A stretch of DNA of 64,000 nucleotides from Tricholoma matsutake (Eukaryota > Basidiomycota > Agaricomycetes > Agaricales > Tricholomataceae), in the NCBI GenBank assembly GCA_026075535.2, contig AP026539.1, forward strand, positions 1,116,001-1,180,000, written 5' to 3'. Positions 1-12,479 of this stretch are shown here, piece after piece. A model generated the notes under the pieces. That model saw nothing but the letters and a program-made list of their open reading frames with translations. It did no database searches and was not told the DNA's origin. Each line of letters starts with the position of its first letter. Position 1 is the first letter of the stretch. The position numbers and the translations under genes are program-made.

Positions 1-2168
1 AAGAATGTGACTGCTAAAAAAGATTATTAATTATCAGTAACCAACGCTGCAAACAAAAGTTGACTTACCCATGGATGATACTTTTTGCCAATTATAGTCA
101 CCAAAATGATCATCCAAGGTATTGCACTGAGATCCCGGACCCATTTCCTTGGTGCTGTTAGCCACGGCATTAGTGGATGCCCATCCACATTCAGGTGCCT
201 CTCCATCAGTTTGTCCAACATGGGGGGTAAAGTTGAGGGAAAAAGATGCCTGGCATAGAAGCCTGTGCACAGCAAGATGAAACTTTGGAATGATGTAGGT
301 GATGAGGAGAGTCCAGAAAATCGTGGCAAGTAAGACAGGGTACACCAGAAGTCTCTTGATGAAATTACAAGCCCACTGACAAAAGATATCATATGAGACA
401 AGAATGTGATTGGGAGGATTATGCTGTAGGGTAGATAGGAAGAAATAGTCCATGTTGACATATCTACCCATTTTTAAACGTCAGAAAAGCTGCTCTATGA
501 TTAAGAAGAGAATATGTACTGCTCGCCTTTCTGCAAATCTCCAACAGACATGGGAGACTTCATGTCATGTTGAATGCAGTCAATAGCCCCAACCCCACTA
601 GCTGCAGTACCTTTACCTCCCTGCATGCGGCTGACTTCAATGTGTCATGATTGTTACAGGTGCTCACATCATCAGGAATCTTGTTGCCATAGTCCCTTAA
701 ATATTGCTTGAATTTGATCTCTTCAACGACATACGCGAACCCATGGTTGAGTCTGGGATCATGTTCCTGAGTAGAGACATTCAAACATTTGAGGCGGAAG
801 TTGGCATCAATCCCCAGGAACAGTGTGTACAGCCACCTGTGTGATTGGTAAGTAATTAAGCAATAAACAATAAACAGTAACTTACTGTTGATTTTTGGGG
901 ACAGTCTTCCAGCCAGTCGGTAGGTTTTTTCCAGGCTGTGGACAGGCAGGGCAAATCAAGGCACACTCTCCCTCCTTTGTACCCTTGACACCTGATGGAT
1001 CATGACCACGACCCATACGTTTGAGAAGCCAGATGTGCTGCCATTCCCTGACCATTCTCAAGAATGGGTAATAGCGATCCTGTATTGATCATTAGTGGGT
1101 GAAGCATCAGGAATTTAAATGTATGAACAGGAGGTGGGTTGCACCCTGTATTATCAGTTTGTCATGCAATAGAGTAGTAAAATTCAAACACTGAGACTTT
1201 CGACATGAAACTGAGCATTTGGAAGTGTTTTAGAACATGGAATGTAGCTGCAGTCTTTGGATCCAATACTGTAGCTGGATACAACCCAGCACGGAGTAGC
1301 TGGACGTATCATTGCTGGGCATCCTCACAGTTACAGAAAGCCAGTGAGATGGAATGGATGGCATTGATGTTGACGACAACAAAATCATCCTTCATGGCGA
1401 GGGCGGGGTTCATACATCAGGTTCCTAGTGCATGTCCAAGCTGAATTTGGAGGCCAAGCATTTTCAGAGTTGTCGCCTTGAAAAATGACCTGTTCCATTC
1501 CTATGAAGACGCCGTGAGCCCAGCGCAATCAAAACCTAAAACCAAATGTACCTGGACTCGGTGGAATGGAGATGGCAGATGGTTGTCAATGGTGCAGGTA
1601 CGACAAAAGATTCTATCATCGCTGCAATCAATACATCGGAGGTACCCTTGATGTTCAAAACATGAGGGACAAGGGTCATTCGGGTCACTGCATCCTTTGT
1701 GTTGGAGATGTTCTTGAATGAATACATCGATCTCAGGGATCCACGCAAGGAGAGGGTTATCCTACTATGTATTAATTCCTGCAAAGAAGATGAATAGAAC
1801 ACCTTACCCCCAAAAAAGTTGCACTTGCGTTTAACTCGCTTGTCATGCACAGTGCTGACATAGCCAGGCTCCAGCATCCTCTCAGCGCAGTCCACGTCGT
1901 CTTTGTCGTCATCACTATGTATCAAAATCTCGTTGTCTTGGGACATCATTTCATTGTCTCTCCAGAGGATGGGTTCATGAGCCATGCAAGTAGGTTGCTT
2001 CTGTGGTGATGCTGGCATTTCATAGTAGGTGCTGGTGGTAGAGAGGCCATGTGAAGCAGGTTGGATATGGGTATGAGATTGTATGACATGAGCAGGAGAA
2101 GGAGATGAGGGGCATTCATCATCACTATTTATGTACTCAGTTATCTGGAGGTTGCACTTGGGAGGCAT
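1..2168 (-). pseudogene. KDZ-superfamily transposase with CxC2-like cysteine cluster, 3' end beyond the window
   Basis: Decayed DNA transposase of the Kyakuja-Dileera-Zisupton type; the family is thought to cut and paste DNA with a DDE nuclease. Read on the minus strand from the ATG at 2168: a polar, acidic N-terminus; a cysteine cluster near 1570-1730 (CPSCFEHQGYLRCIDC, then FCRTCTIDNH, the CxC2 pattern); the blocks LGLQIQLGHALG and LLRAGLYPAT; then GECALICPACPQPG (about 920-1000) and GIDANFRLK (about 800). The catalytic region follows with GVGAIDCIQHDMK, VSYDIFCQW, IPKFHL and HVGQTDGE, and KEMGPG near 140. Several short introns are visible, for example about 1503-1552. In-frame TGA codons at 1417-1419, 1309-1311 and 1162-1164 sit where Arg is expected, and the frame shifts near 620, so it is probably inactive. 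The family call is strong; exact exons are not. Confidence 0.9.
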
Positions 2169-2699
2169 GAGTTAGACAGGGGTGAATTGAGATGATCAGA
2201 CACCTTACAAGCCTCTTAAATATGGGTTGGCCATGGTTCAAGACTAGTGAATACATCTTGATATTTACACTGAAACTTTGATGAGGATGTGCCAAACAGG
2301 AAGTGTGGATCCAGATAAGAAATGGCCTTGACCAATGAGAACTTCCATAGGAGAGACACCATGGATCCATGGGTGAAATGATGAGTACCCAGCACACCAA
2401 GTCAACGAAGGGAGGATGAAAACGATCAGATTGTTTGATCAACAATGTCACCTGACCACACATCAATTCAAACACGATATGTGCAGGCTATGTGTCTCCA
2501 ATTTTTTAGTTACATAGACACAATAATTTACTGTGGAATTCAAGGTACAAGGACAGAAATGGTACAAGGACAAAAATCATATATGTGTGGAACACCACAC
2601 AGTGTTCTGGCATCCTGACCTTCTATGTATGCAATAAGACTCTCACTTGCGTGTGAGTGTTCTTCCTTGCCTAGATTTAGTTGGGGGACTTGAGGTTCC

Positions 2700-3144
2700 T
2701 TAGGTGTCAATGTAAGTAGATGGCATGGGAGAATTTGGAGAGTTATGACTTACCCACCATCGAGGTATGTCCCATCTTTTCTACTGTTACCCTCATCCTC
2801 CCAGTTTGATGATTCGGGAACCTGAAGGGTACTCCATTGAGCTAAGTTCATAAGCTGTTTCCTAAGATCCTATACACAGATAAAATATAAACCAACATTT
2901 CAATGTGAATGCCAGTGAAACTTACTGCTTTTGTGTGCACTGTCACCCACTCATGGTAGTTGGGATCACCATGAAAGAAAGGGTCACAGAACTTGTTGAT
3001 AGGATAGTGATCACACCAGACAATGATAAGGTTGTCGAAAAAAGGATTGATCTTGTCCTGTTCTTTTGCCTGAACGTAATATGGCGTGAGGCTTTTGAGA
3101 AAGGCTGTTTTGCCCAATTGAATGACTCCAACAATTTGGGGCAT
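2700..3144 (-). pseudogene. Fragment of a multi-copy basidiomycete protein, function unknown
   Basis: The minus-strand frame opens at 3144 and reads FLKSLTPYYVQAKEQDK followed by FFDNLIIVWCDHYPI, the pattern (Y..A....... FF....VW...YP) seen at the N-terminus of several repetitive agaricomycete families. A possible intron (gtaagt..tatag) at about 2874-2927 joins it to an exon containing LRKQLMNLAQW. The 5.3-7.9 kb gene begins with a similar FW....WF.RWP block, so the two may be distantly related. No catalytic motif is visible. It may be a truncated accessory gene of a transposon. The interval 2170-2700 between it and the KDZ start shows nothing recognisable. Confidence 0.35.
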
Positions 3145-3149
3145 CTGGA

Positions 3150-4035
3150 TAGATCTGATCGATCACGGTGATATTATAACAGCCAAGCATTATTACTTAC
3201 CGGAGTAAAACTTATCTTAATTTTGCAGAAGAGCTAAGTCACGATCAGGGCTTTTTCAAAGAGACAAGTGAAAAATTCAAGAGTTGAACAGGGGACATGG
3301 ATGGATCAAGGAACCTACTGTACAGTACCATGTAACAGTTGTGCACAATCAGTCTTAGCCAGTAGGTTGACTTTTTGGGTCAATGAAATCTCCACTCTGA
3401 ACTTCCGAGTGTTGTCGAGACACAAACATATTCCAATTCCTGAGGCGTAAACAGGTTCACTGGTCAAATAAAATTCAGATTTGAAGATGTCTGATTACTG
3501 GTAAGATATTTTACCAAGGATGCAACAAGTAATACCCATTTCTTGAGTAAAGGTCAGATGAAGCTGTTAAGGGCTGTAAAGTGGTCTAAACTCTCTAGTC
3601 ACATACCTGTAACCTTCATGGGGCGCCATCATCTGTACCACACTTCTGAGCAACAGCATGCCGCTAATAGAGCCAAAAGCCATAGACACTATCAAAGGTA
3701 TGGTCTGTCCTTCTAATGAGCATGAAACTTAAATTACATAGGAACAAAGCTGAACTTCAGGATAGATAGTGATCAAAATACCACGATAGCGTTTTGAACA
3801 GGTAAGTAAGTTTATCAAAGTGTAGAACACATTCATCTGATCATAGTATGCCTATTCTAGAGTGATTTGTGGGAATCAGGGTGCATCTGCACTGACATCC
3901 GAGAACCCCAAGAACCACGAACTTTTGCCAGAGCAGCGGTACACATTCAAATTTCTTTGTAACAACCTCATATAGATATAAGGGACTATGATAGACATCT
4001 CGCCTATTTGTGTGAGAGAGTTGCATGACTTTCCC
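3150..4035. other. Intergenic stretch, no feature recognised
   Basis: Only short ORFs (60 codons or fewer) occur in any frame and none shows a recognisable motif or splice structure. No clear repeat or inverted termini were seen. Confidence 0.4.
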
Positions 4036-4040
4036 TCAGG

Positions 4041-4370
4041 TTCAACACACTTGTCAATGCCCACCCTACAAAATATGTGGATGCCCTCTTGTCTGCTTAC
4101 TGCGCATCCACCAGCAACAAGGATATTTGTGATGCCATGCTTACTTTATCAAGATTCCAAAATTCTATTCAACAGTATGAGCACAAGATCTTACAATTGG
4201 CAGGGGTGGGTTCAGAATGGAGTGAAGTGCACCAGTTGTCTAACAGGGTGTGCAAGGTTACATGATGGGCTGAGGAGGTGTCATGCATGGCAACAGTTGA
4301 CCCTGAAGGTTTGATTGCATTGCATGCCACAAAACAGCTGATGTTTCAAGTAGTTGAGAAAAGTCCTTAG
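4041..4370 (+). pseudogene. Exon remnant of an unrecognised fungal protein
   Basis: After a plausible acceptor (cctcag) near 4040 the plus strand reads one helical-looking frame: VDALLSAYCASTSNKD, then LSRFQNSIQQYEHKI and WSEVHQLSNRVC. An in-frame TGA at about 4264 is followed by WAEEVSCMATVDPEGL and HATKQLMFQVVE. The stop falls between otherwise coding-like sequence and fits a CGA-to-TGA change (T-TGA-WAEE). There is no start codon or partner exon I can define. It is probably a piece of a multi-copy family; the function is unknown. Confidence 0.4.
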
Positions 4371-4507
4371 AAGCTATTGTTTCCTGTAATCAAGACAAGT
4401 TCTTAAACACATATGCACATCCAGACAGGAAAGCAAGATATATCGACCATGGCACTAGTAAATACATATCTGGTGAGCAAGAAAGTGGGTATCTAACATA
4501 TAAGTAC

Positions 4508-5066
4508 AATGCCAACGCAGCCCCCTCTCAATCCTTCTGCAGCAGTTTGACAGTATCCTGGCCTAGTGCACCCTGAAAAGCACCAAGCACGGCCTCGAGC
4601 ATCAAATACTTTTTGCATGATGAGCACTTGACTCCAACAACGAAGGAGTCAGCAAGTGCCTGGAAATGATTTGTTCCTGAGCCATTACTCATGGAGAGAT
4701 AAAGAACAACTCACAGAGTCTCAAAAAATCCCTACACTGGTCCCCGCCATAACCACATAGAATGTCTCCTTGGTAACATGGAGAACATTAAGCTCAGAAC
4801 AACCCCTGCAAGCAAATGACATCACTCCGTCCTCATGAGTGATGGTGGCATTGACATGTCCAGTGGTGCCAGAGCTCGAAGGAAGATGTGGGGCTGATGA
4901 GTGGGAGGCTAAGTATATGTCACTAGTACAAAAAATTAAATAAACTCACTTTTGGAGAAGATGTTAACCCCAAGTTCACATAAGTGTGAAAGGAGTTGTT
5001 GTGCCTCTGGGATTGGGCGGCAGCAACAGTCTTGGCAGGAACTTGGTGTGTGGTATGAGCCATGCA
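4508..5066 (-). pseudogene. Probable RNase H1 N-terminal (viroplasmin-like) domain protein, decayed
   Basis: On the minus strand a start-like MAHTTHQVPAK lies at 5062. A second coding block reads VMSFACRGCSEL followed by FYVVMAGTSVGIF, then, after a one-base shift in a T run, NGSGTNHFQALADSF and VGVKCSSCKKYLML. The YVV-G---GIF...SG..-HF..---A pattern resembles the RNase H1 N-terminal/viroplasmin fold, which binds RNA:DNA hybrids and occurs in fungal multi-copy proteins. Two CxxC pairs (CRGC, CSSC) may form a zinc site. There is a frameshift near 4715 and a TGA within the domain. The domain call is my inference from a short pattern and could be wrong. Confidence 0.4.
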
Positions 5067-5325
5067 GGATTTTTAGTTCAAATGCAGCCGATTGATGATG
5101 TGGTTTGAGTTACTGGACTGTGTGGCTTGAGAGAATCCTATGTATATACTGAAGAACTATACAGTGGTTACCACACCACCGTGGATCACGGTGCCACAAC
5201 TTTTGAATGCACCACGTGACCTCTTATTGTTTATTGGCGATAACGTATCAACTATTCAGGGTAAGTAATGATGATCTAGACTCAGGAACATAGTACTTTC
5301 TAATGAGTTATGTCACAGTTCATTA

Positions 5326-7886
5326 ATGGCACTGAATTTTTGGGCAACTGAGGAACAGCTCATCTTTTTGTGAAGTCAGCTCCATGAGTTTCTGGAAAAG
5401 CAGAAAGAGAAAAAGCTAGCACTATTCTGGCCTTCTCTGCACTGTGATTGGTTCTCTCGATGGCCAGCAAGTGATCCGACTATTCCACTTCCTGTCGACA
5501 AGGAACAATTAGATGCTTATCAGCAGGCAGAAGGAGAAACCATTTCTTGGCAGAAAAAGGTAAGTGCACCTGTCACACAACCATATCCATCATTAAACTT
5601 TATCAGTGCCTCAAGGACTGGTTCAATAATAATAACATTAAGAAGAAGTTGAGGAATACACATCCATCGTGCAAACCGTTCCAAATCCAAATGAAACAGC
5701 ATCGTCGACCCCAATGCATCGAAATATATTCCTGTCAATATTATGACGAGCGAGTATGCCACAAGGTCCAGGTGGAAATCAGGGATAAAGGGCTTACTCG
5801 GAAGGAAGTCCTTAGTGCCATCAAACGACTTACTGCAGAAGCCTTTGAAGCTGAATCCACAGAGTTGAAAGATAAGATATATGCCGAAGCGGAAGCCCTT
5901 AAGAGTGTAAAAAAACAGATGAGCTCAAATTGGAAGAAGTCCGCACCCCTGAAAGTTACGCTGAGTATGTACAAGATTATAAACAACCGTATTACAAGCC
6001 ATGAACTGACATGTGAACACTTACTACAGGGCCATCGTGAGTCTACCAAATGTGTTAGACCTTTTCTTTGAAGAACTGGCTCTTCAAACTGGGTGGGTAT
6101 TCACTGTCCTGGCAGGAGGCCCAGAACCAATCAATGGGGGTAAGATTAGAACCCTTGGGTATGTAATAGTCACAATCACCAATGTGTCATGTGAGCTTAT
6201 CTGTCTTTGATAGGTATGACTGCAGTAAAACCAATGCTGGGCTTTCTTTTGGAACAGCCCATCCATCTTTCCATGCTAGCTTCCTGAAACCATTTGCTGC
6301 ATTCATCAAACAGGTCTTTCGTGAGTCCTTCCTTGATTTGTATTGCATTTGGTTTTGAATATGTAACACCAGCATCAAATATCTGTGCAAGCCATGCAAT
6401 CACCCTCAAATTGAGCAGCTCAGATGACTTACCAATGATGGTGGCTGACATGGCTGCACTCTTGAGCACTGTTGACACAGAACCTCTCTCCGACCCTCCG
6501 CATTCACAACATTCCATCCTACAGCTACCAGCACCTCATGCTGATGTTGGCACATCTTCACCTTCCACAACAGTAGCAGTTGACATGACCAGTCTCTCCA
6601 GTGCTAACCCCTTTGGTACCACACTCCTGCCCTTGCCAGAAGACTTTGTTCTTCCCTATACTTTGTCTGCTCCTTCACCGGATCCACATGTGGATAATTT
6701 CATCGATCCCCTCTTGTGGAGCATGTTTAATCCTGCAGATGGAACATCATCTGTACACACCCATGTGGGAATGCACCCCTCTATCACCGAAGGGCTGCAT
6801 CTTCCAACTGAAGCCCTGTCCTTGCCGTATCCGCATACCCAAGAAGATGCGACTGAACCCCACAATTTGCGCTCAGCTTCGATGCTTCTCTCAAGCGCCT
6901 CTCAAAACCCTTCCTCCCCTTTAGCTGCCATTCCAGGTGGTGCACCAATTGATAATCCTTTCTTATCCTTGGTACACTCACCTATCACTCTGCCCCCTTC
7001 ATCCAACGAATGTCCTACTGCTACATCCTATTCGACTTCCCCTTTAGCTGCCCTTCCAGGTGGTGCGTCGATTGCTACTCAAATCTCATCCCTGGCACCC
7101 CCACCCATCATTCTTTCCTCCACTAGTACTGGGACATGATCACCTGGTGCTGCTTCGAACACTGTCACCGGTCTGAGGAAACGATCTACAAAGGCAACCA
7201 CACCTCCGACAGAGGTCACTGCGAGCGAAAGTGGAAGGGGTCAGCAGCTGTGCAAGGCACCTGCAACAAAGGAGGTAGTCCCTCTCACAGATATATCACG
7301 CAAAACCCCAGAGTGGTTGCGGCTTGCATATGAGTTTGTTACAGATAAGGCTGCTGGACCCGCTTGGGATCGTTGTGTGGCCACCTGGTTCACATTTGAA
7401 GGGACTGCCTCTCCAGATGAGATCACATCAGTGAGTACTATTATCACGAAGTATATTTGTCCCATGTTAATTCAACCTTCCCAGTCCAGGATTCCTGAAT
7501 CTAAACATCAGCCTAAAGTCCTTTCTCAGTGGCTGCTCACCAGATGGTACTCCCATCCCCCAGAAATATCTGATGCAGCCATATTTGGATTGGAGTGGTT
7601 GACCTGGTGGAATGCTTTGTGACCAGCATGGAGGAAATCATGCATGCAAGGTACTCTACCAGTCCCACTCAATCCCAAATGCCCATCAAGTCACAATGTC
7701 TGATCATTGCACAAGCGTGGCCCCAATGGCTTACTCATGGTATTGATTGGCCTGAAGTGCTGGCAACTGGCTGGTGGTGACAGTGACTTATGGATGCAGG
7801 TGGTCAATGATGTGACTTCATGTTGCAAAGATGCTGCTATGGTTTCGACGCCAGCGAAGTGCTTGGCCTCTAGTGATTCTAGGTAA
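5326..7886 (+). pseudogene. Conserved multi-copy basidiomycete protein of unknown function, about 800 codons, decayed
   Basis: A near full-length member of an unnamed agaricomycete family. From the ATG at 5326: FWPSLHCDWFSRWP (about 5430); after an intron (about 5560-5607), LKDWFNNN; then VLSAIKRLTAEAFEAES (about 5810), VLDLFFEELALQTGW (about 6055) and a GGPEP block. After an intron (about 6141-6212) comes SFGTAHPSFH. A Pro/Ser-rich linker (6450-7140) contains two related segments (SPLAAIPGGA and SPLAALPGGA). The C-terminal half has PEWLRLAYEFVTDKAAGPAWD, WYSHPPEISDAAIFGLEWLTWWNAL and KRGPNGLLMVLIGL. In-frame TGA codons at 5371, 7137, 7620 and 7701 all fit CGA, and an A7 run near 5910 carries a frameshift. 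The WFNNN block suggests DNA or RNA contact, but no enzyme motif is visible. The boundaries of the first and last exons are uncertain. Confidence 0.65.
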
Positions 7887-7889
7887 CAT

Positions 7890-8880
7890 CACTTTTTCAC
7901 TGCATTGTACCTTATACCAATGTTGTCTTTCTAGGGTGGTGAAGAAGAGAAAATTCTGAGCATTTGTCATCATTCTTGAGTGTTATGTCTTTTTGGTAGT
8001 TTCAAATATTTTGGTACATTCTTGTCTTTTCCATCACTACAGTACCTGTTATGTCTTGTTTCCAATGATTGTCACTTCAGTAATTTGCATGTCTTGTCTT
8101 TCTTGCAAATGTTGTTTGTATTGTTGATATGTCATACATTTTCAATATGCGAGGCTGTGTACCAAGCGGCAGCTGTAATTTATTTCATCCTTGTTTGCCA
8201 TGAGACTTGGGATGTCGATCATAGTTGCTGAGACTTTGAAAGGAGCAAGAGGTAGGTCCCAAGTAAATTTTATGTTTTCATGAACTATCATTCATTCTGG
8301 TTTTAAGAATGTTTTATGTTTTCATCATTCTGGTTCCTAAACTATGCATTACCATATAGTGTGTTGATCATAGTTATTAATAGCCTCTCCTGCCAACCTG
8401 TCCACTCCCCAATCACAATTCAGGAACAGGTGATGGATTGATTGATATGAAGAAGCCTAGACAGAAAAGGATTTATTGGAGCAGGGGCACAACAATATTG
8501 GCAAGCAGGAATGCGCCCAACAATGCCAGAACCATGCACTAGAATTTGATCATGTGCATTTGTTATATATCAAGTACACCTGTAATTACAGTCCTGCATG
8601 TACCACGCTATAATCTGTGACTACAGTACATTGATATATGAAAAGGACGTAATTGCCTGAAGGACTGTGATTATGCATAGACAACGGCAAGATGGGGACA
8701 GAAACTTATTGTCACACTAACTGTCACTCTAAATTTGAGATTGAGTGCAGCTGAGCAGGGGTCTCAAAATATTATTGGGTGGGTTCAGGATCAAAATTTA
8801 GGGCTCTGATTTGGCTGAAGATTGAGGTACCTCAATTTGATGTTGGTGCAGCCGACCAGGCCCTAAGTATTCTGAAACTC
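7890..8880. other. AT-rich intergenic stretch, no gene recognised
   Basis: T-rich sequence with short ORFs only. A hydrophobic 83-codon frame at 7980-8231 looks like a chance product of T-rich DNA. Near 8740 and 8850 there is a short imperfect direct repeat (tgcagctgagcagggg and tgcagccgaccagg). Confidence 0.4.
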
Positions 8881-9075
8881 AGTTGATGGGACAAGATTTT
8901 TGGCGATTTTTGGCTTCAAAAACCTTGCATCAGTTCTGGGTTCGAACGGGTTTGAACTGAGTTCACATAAATCCTGGAGGTGCTGAACCTGGGACTGAGG
9001 AGGAAGTGAACCAGAACCAGATCAAACCAGAACCGAGGTTCTGGACTGAACTTTGGCATCCCTATTGGTTGTACA
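8881..9075. repeat. GAACC-rich low-complexity segment
   Basis: The words gaacc, gaactg and ccagaacc recur many times in under 200 bp, including a short palindrome (cagaaccgaggttctg) near 9040. This explains the nearby open frames. It looks like a simple-sequence or MITE-derived segment, but no terminal repeats were found. From 9075 to 9620 nothing else is recognisable. Confidence 0.35.
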
Positions 9076-9621
9076 TAATTTACATGAGTCTGTATTGAGC
9101 AGCAAACCAATCAGCACCCAAGTGGACCTCTTTCCTGACGTGCTTCTTGACATGAATGAGACAAGAAAGTGATTACCAGGTGAGGGTCCATGCACCCAGT
9201 ACTGGAGTGTTCACGTGATGCGGTCTTTAGCCCTAGTCTGTTCATCAGTGAATCAAATTTTTTTTGTCATCACCCTGTATAGCAGTTGAAATACAAGTAA
9301 ATAGCCTAAAACACCCAGTGTTTCCACATCGGTTTACAGCTCCTAGATAATGGTATGTATATCACAGTCACATTTCGGAAACATCACCTTATTTTTCCTT
9401 CCACCTTAACAATACATTGTTGCATCGAATGGGAGATTCCAACAAATCTATGTAATGTGGTATTATTTATCCAAACTTCATTTACTGCAGAGAGCAGGTA
9501 GAACACTACATTGGGGAGGCTGCCCAGTATTAAACTATATCAGTTGTCTTATGGCATGCTTTTTGGTCATAGCACTCCTGACTTTTTGAGAATACATGGA
9601 GCAAGAGAAGGTACCAACCCA

Positions 9622-10048
9622 GCATGGAGTCAACAAACGTCGACCTCTGGGATTATGCGTCTTTCAAGGAGTAAAGTCCATACCACAGAGCGGTATGGAA
9701 GTCATGTTGGGATGATCACATCAAGCTGCCTCGCCATGTCTGATGCTGCTGGCTTTTTGAATCTACACTGTTTTCTAATAGGTGCGTACTCTTACTGAAC
9801 ATCCAAATTATTGTCTCAGTCCTCATGCACTTTTGAGATGGAGCATGCAGCATATCTTGCTGCTCCCTGCATGGAGTCAACAATCCTCGACCTCCAGGAT
9901 TATGCATCTTTCAAGGAGTAAACTCCATTCCACAGAGCAGTATGGAGTCACGTTGGGATGATCACATCAAGCTGCCTCACTATGTCTGATGCTGCTAGCT
10001 TTTTGAATCTCCATTGTCTTCTAATAGGTGTGTATCTTAGTGAACACC
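9622..10048 (+). repeat. Imperfect tandem duplication, 247-bp period, two copies
   Basis: A block of about 180 bp starting gcatggagtcaacaa at 9622 recurs at 9869 and runs to about 10048, with a shared end of the form ttctaataggtg. The copies differ mostly by transitions (for example gcgtct against gcatct, gagcgg against gagcag). Each contains a frame with the pattern LD..DYASFKE followed by WDDHIKLP, so the unit is probably a duplicated exon of an unrecognised protein. The sequence from 10050 to 10600 after it shows no clear gene. Confidence 0.7.
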
Positions 10049-10599
10049 CGCATGCAGTGAATCAACAAGCCCTGTTTCTTAGGAATGTCACTAGGGTGCA
10101 GAAGAAGAAGGGTTTTAATCGACTATATGACACATAGGTTTCAGGTAGCAGCTGAAGTAAGGTGCATACTCACTCCTTCCTGTCTTATAGCTCAAGGTGA
10201 CATCACCTTGAAGATGGCTCCACATCTTTATGAGTTACCAGTGTCCTTACCATCAGGTCCCTCCTAGCTGTTGCAGCTTACATGTTGGGCCTCAAATTTC
10301 TGTTCATGTTTTATTAAACACATAGATTTCTGGTCTTTAGTATAGGTTGAGTAGTAGTATCTAGGTAGTATGTGTTAAAGCCAGCTCTCATGCTGCCCGC
10401 TGGTTTGCTAGCTTAGCAACAGAGGATCCAGGGTGGGATTGCCCCTGCACTGCAACTGGGTGCCCACTGAACACTTTGCTAGGGGTGCGGAACATCAGTA
10501 GAAGTACTGTGGGTGCGAGCGAATGTGGTCACCTTGTCCACCAATAAAGAAGTGAGGCTGTTTGTGACTGGCTTTCTGGGCCTAGGGTGATTTCAAAGT

Positions 10600-11860
10600 A
10601 ATCTATGATGTTATTGTAGAAGTCAACATAGTTAAAGCAGCCGTCATTCTCATTCCAAGTGTTTGCATTGGAAAGGGCAAAACGGAGCTAGGGTCTGTCA
10701 GTCCAGTAGTCTGAACAAAATTGCGTAGCTTCTCACCTGCACTGCAACATAGGCAAGGGCCCGAGGTGTTACCATCTTCATGCCGAGTAAAGTCGCAACA
10801 TGCCCGCACGTTGGTGCCTTCTGGTTCTTCCTGCACTTCTTTGTGGACAGCGCGTGCTCTTCTACATCTTCCTGGCACTCAATATCCTGGGCAGATGAGG
10901 GGCAGGTGAAGATGAATTTGAAAGCCTATGGAGAAGGGGCTGTGACAAAGACCCTGGTGATGATGGCGGTAAAGCGCGTACCTTGAGCAGTATTGCATTA
11001 CAAAATAGGCCATGTTCAATGTCCTCGATGGTGCCACAGGCTTTGGGGTAGAGAAAAGTGGGCCAGGAATCTGCCATGACAATGAAGCTCGGGCTACCAT
11101 CACGAATGCCAGCATGAACTCTGAATAGCAGGGGTTGGTGCATGAGGTTGGGGCAGAAGAGGCCTGAAAAAAGCTCACGTGGGATCGCCCCAATCATAGT
11201 CTATCGGGCAAAGGAGGCACCTGGTGTCATCATGTTCAAACCCTCTGTCCATCTTCAAGGTTGGAGGGAGCAGTCTGGAAAGGGGACTGCCGAGGGCACC
11301 TGCTATCCAGCTGACCATGGCTGGCTTGAAATTTGCTGCATCATCACCTCACCCTCCGCTGGTACCCTTCCGAAGCTGCTCGCTGCATCAAGCGCGAAGC
11401 AATGAATGGGACACCGCTACTCACATCTCAAAAATATGCATTCAACTCCAGTACATCCTGTTCGCTTAACTTGGTTTTGAGGCCGGGGATGTGGCATAGC
11501 AGGAGCTTGTACCCATGGTAAGCCCGGCGCTGCCTGGGCTCGAGGTCAGGTTTCAACTCAAAGCACAGTAAATAGGGGAAAATGGTACTCAGGGGAGCTC
11601 ATCATCAAGCTCTGCATCTGCCTCCAGAGCATGCCGTTGGTCGCTCTCTTCAACCAGCTTGTCAACAGATTCAAACATTGACACAAGCCGGCATAAGACT
11701 TGGCCCTGCATGACGTTGGACTGCACATTGCTGTCAATAGTACTCCTCCTGTCAAAAAGGTCATGCAGCGCAGGATTGGTGGCACACATGACTTTTGTTT
11801 CAATCCTACTTCTTCAAGGTTTTGAAGCTGTTGCTCCAATGCAGCGATGCACCACTTCAC
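10600..11860 (-). pseudogene. Probable DUF6698-family gene, frameshifted
   Basis: Minus-strand coding blocks, in order: SMFESVDKLVEESDQRH (about 11660) ending in an acidic LEADAELDDELP; DLEPRQRRAYHGYKLLL and IPGLKTKLSEQDVLELNAY (about 11450-11550); VSWIAGALGSPLSRLLP and KMDRGFEHDDTRCLLCP (about 11200-11320); then VHAGIRDGSPSFIVMADSWP, TFLYPKACGTIEDIEHGLF and NAILLK (about 11000-11120). The RGF.HD.T..LLCP and D.WP.FLY....EDIE.GLF signatures match what I recall of DUF6698, a basidiomycete domain of unknown function frequent beside transposons. The blocks lie in different frames, so there are several indels, though one break at about 10945-10985 may be an intron. The upstream edge is undefined and the sequence 11990-12480 is featureless. 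Confidence 0.6.
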
Positions 11861-12479
11861 GCCTGCATATATGGTGACAATGGGATGTTCATCTGCAACT
11901 ACAGCAGCAGGATAAGCAAAGAATTAGCTGGCACTAACCAGACATACTCATCATCTAGCACAGAGTGGGAAGATTTGTTGGAGATACCTAGCTGTTAGCT
12001 GCCAGGTATTTATACCACTAAGCTGGGGCTAGCCATCTTAAAGGCAGTGCTCCATTCCTGCTGATTATTGCTGTAGCAACTGCAGCACTCAGTTGGTGAG
12101 CAGAGGGAAGTGCAATGGTGTTGCTATGCTCTATGATAAGCCAAAGTGTATTTTGAGTTTGCAACCAAATTGGGACTAGCGCTCAATTTGTGAGTGGAGG
12201 GAAGCACCATTTGCAACACCAGGTGTTGTGGCACTGACAACCCACAAGGCTTAGTGTGGCTAGGCCAGGGTTGATTTTGAGCCTGCAGCCAAAGAGTTAC
12301 TTAGCAATGTCCTGCACGCCGGTACCTGCTGTGCAGCCACTTGGTGGGTGCAAGTTCACAAATTGCACTCAGATCATCAATCAAGAGTATGATGGAAGAT
12401 GAGAACTTGGAAAGAGGAAGGAAACAAAAAGGAGATAACGGTGTATGTTAGAGAATGATTCACAGCAGACCGTGAGCAA

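Noticed and set aside
7980..8231. 83-codon hydrophobic protein
   Set aside because: T-rich sequence gives Leu/Phe/Cys-rich frames by chance; there is no neighbour, homologue or splice context.
8930..8950. tRNA B-box (ggttcgaac)
   Set aside because: No A box or acceptor stem lies at the right distance; the match sits in GAACC-rich low-complexity sequence.
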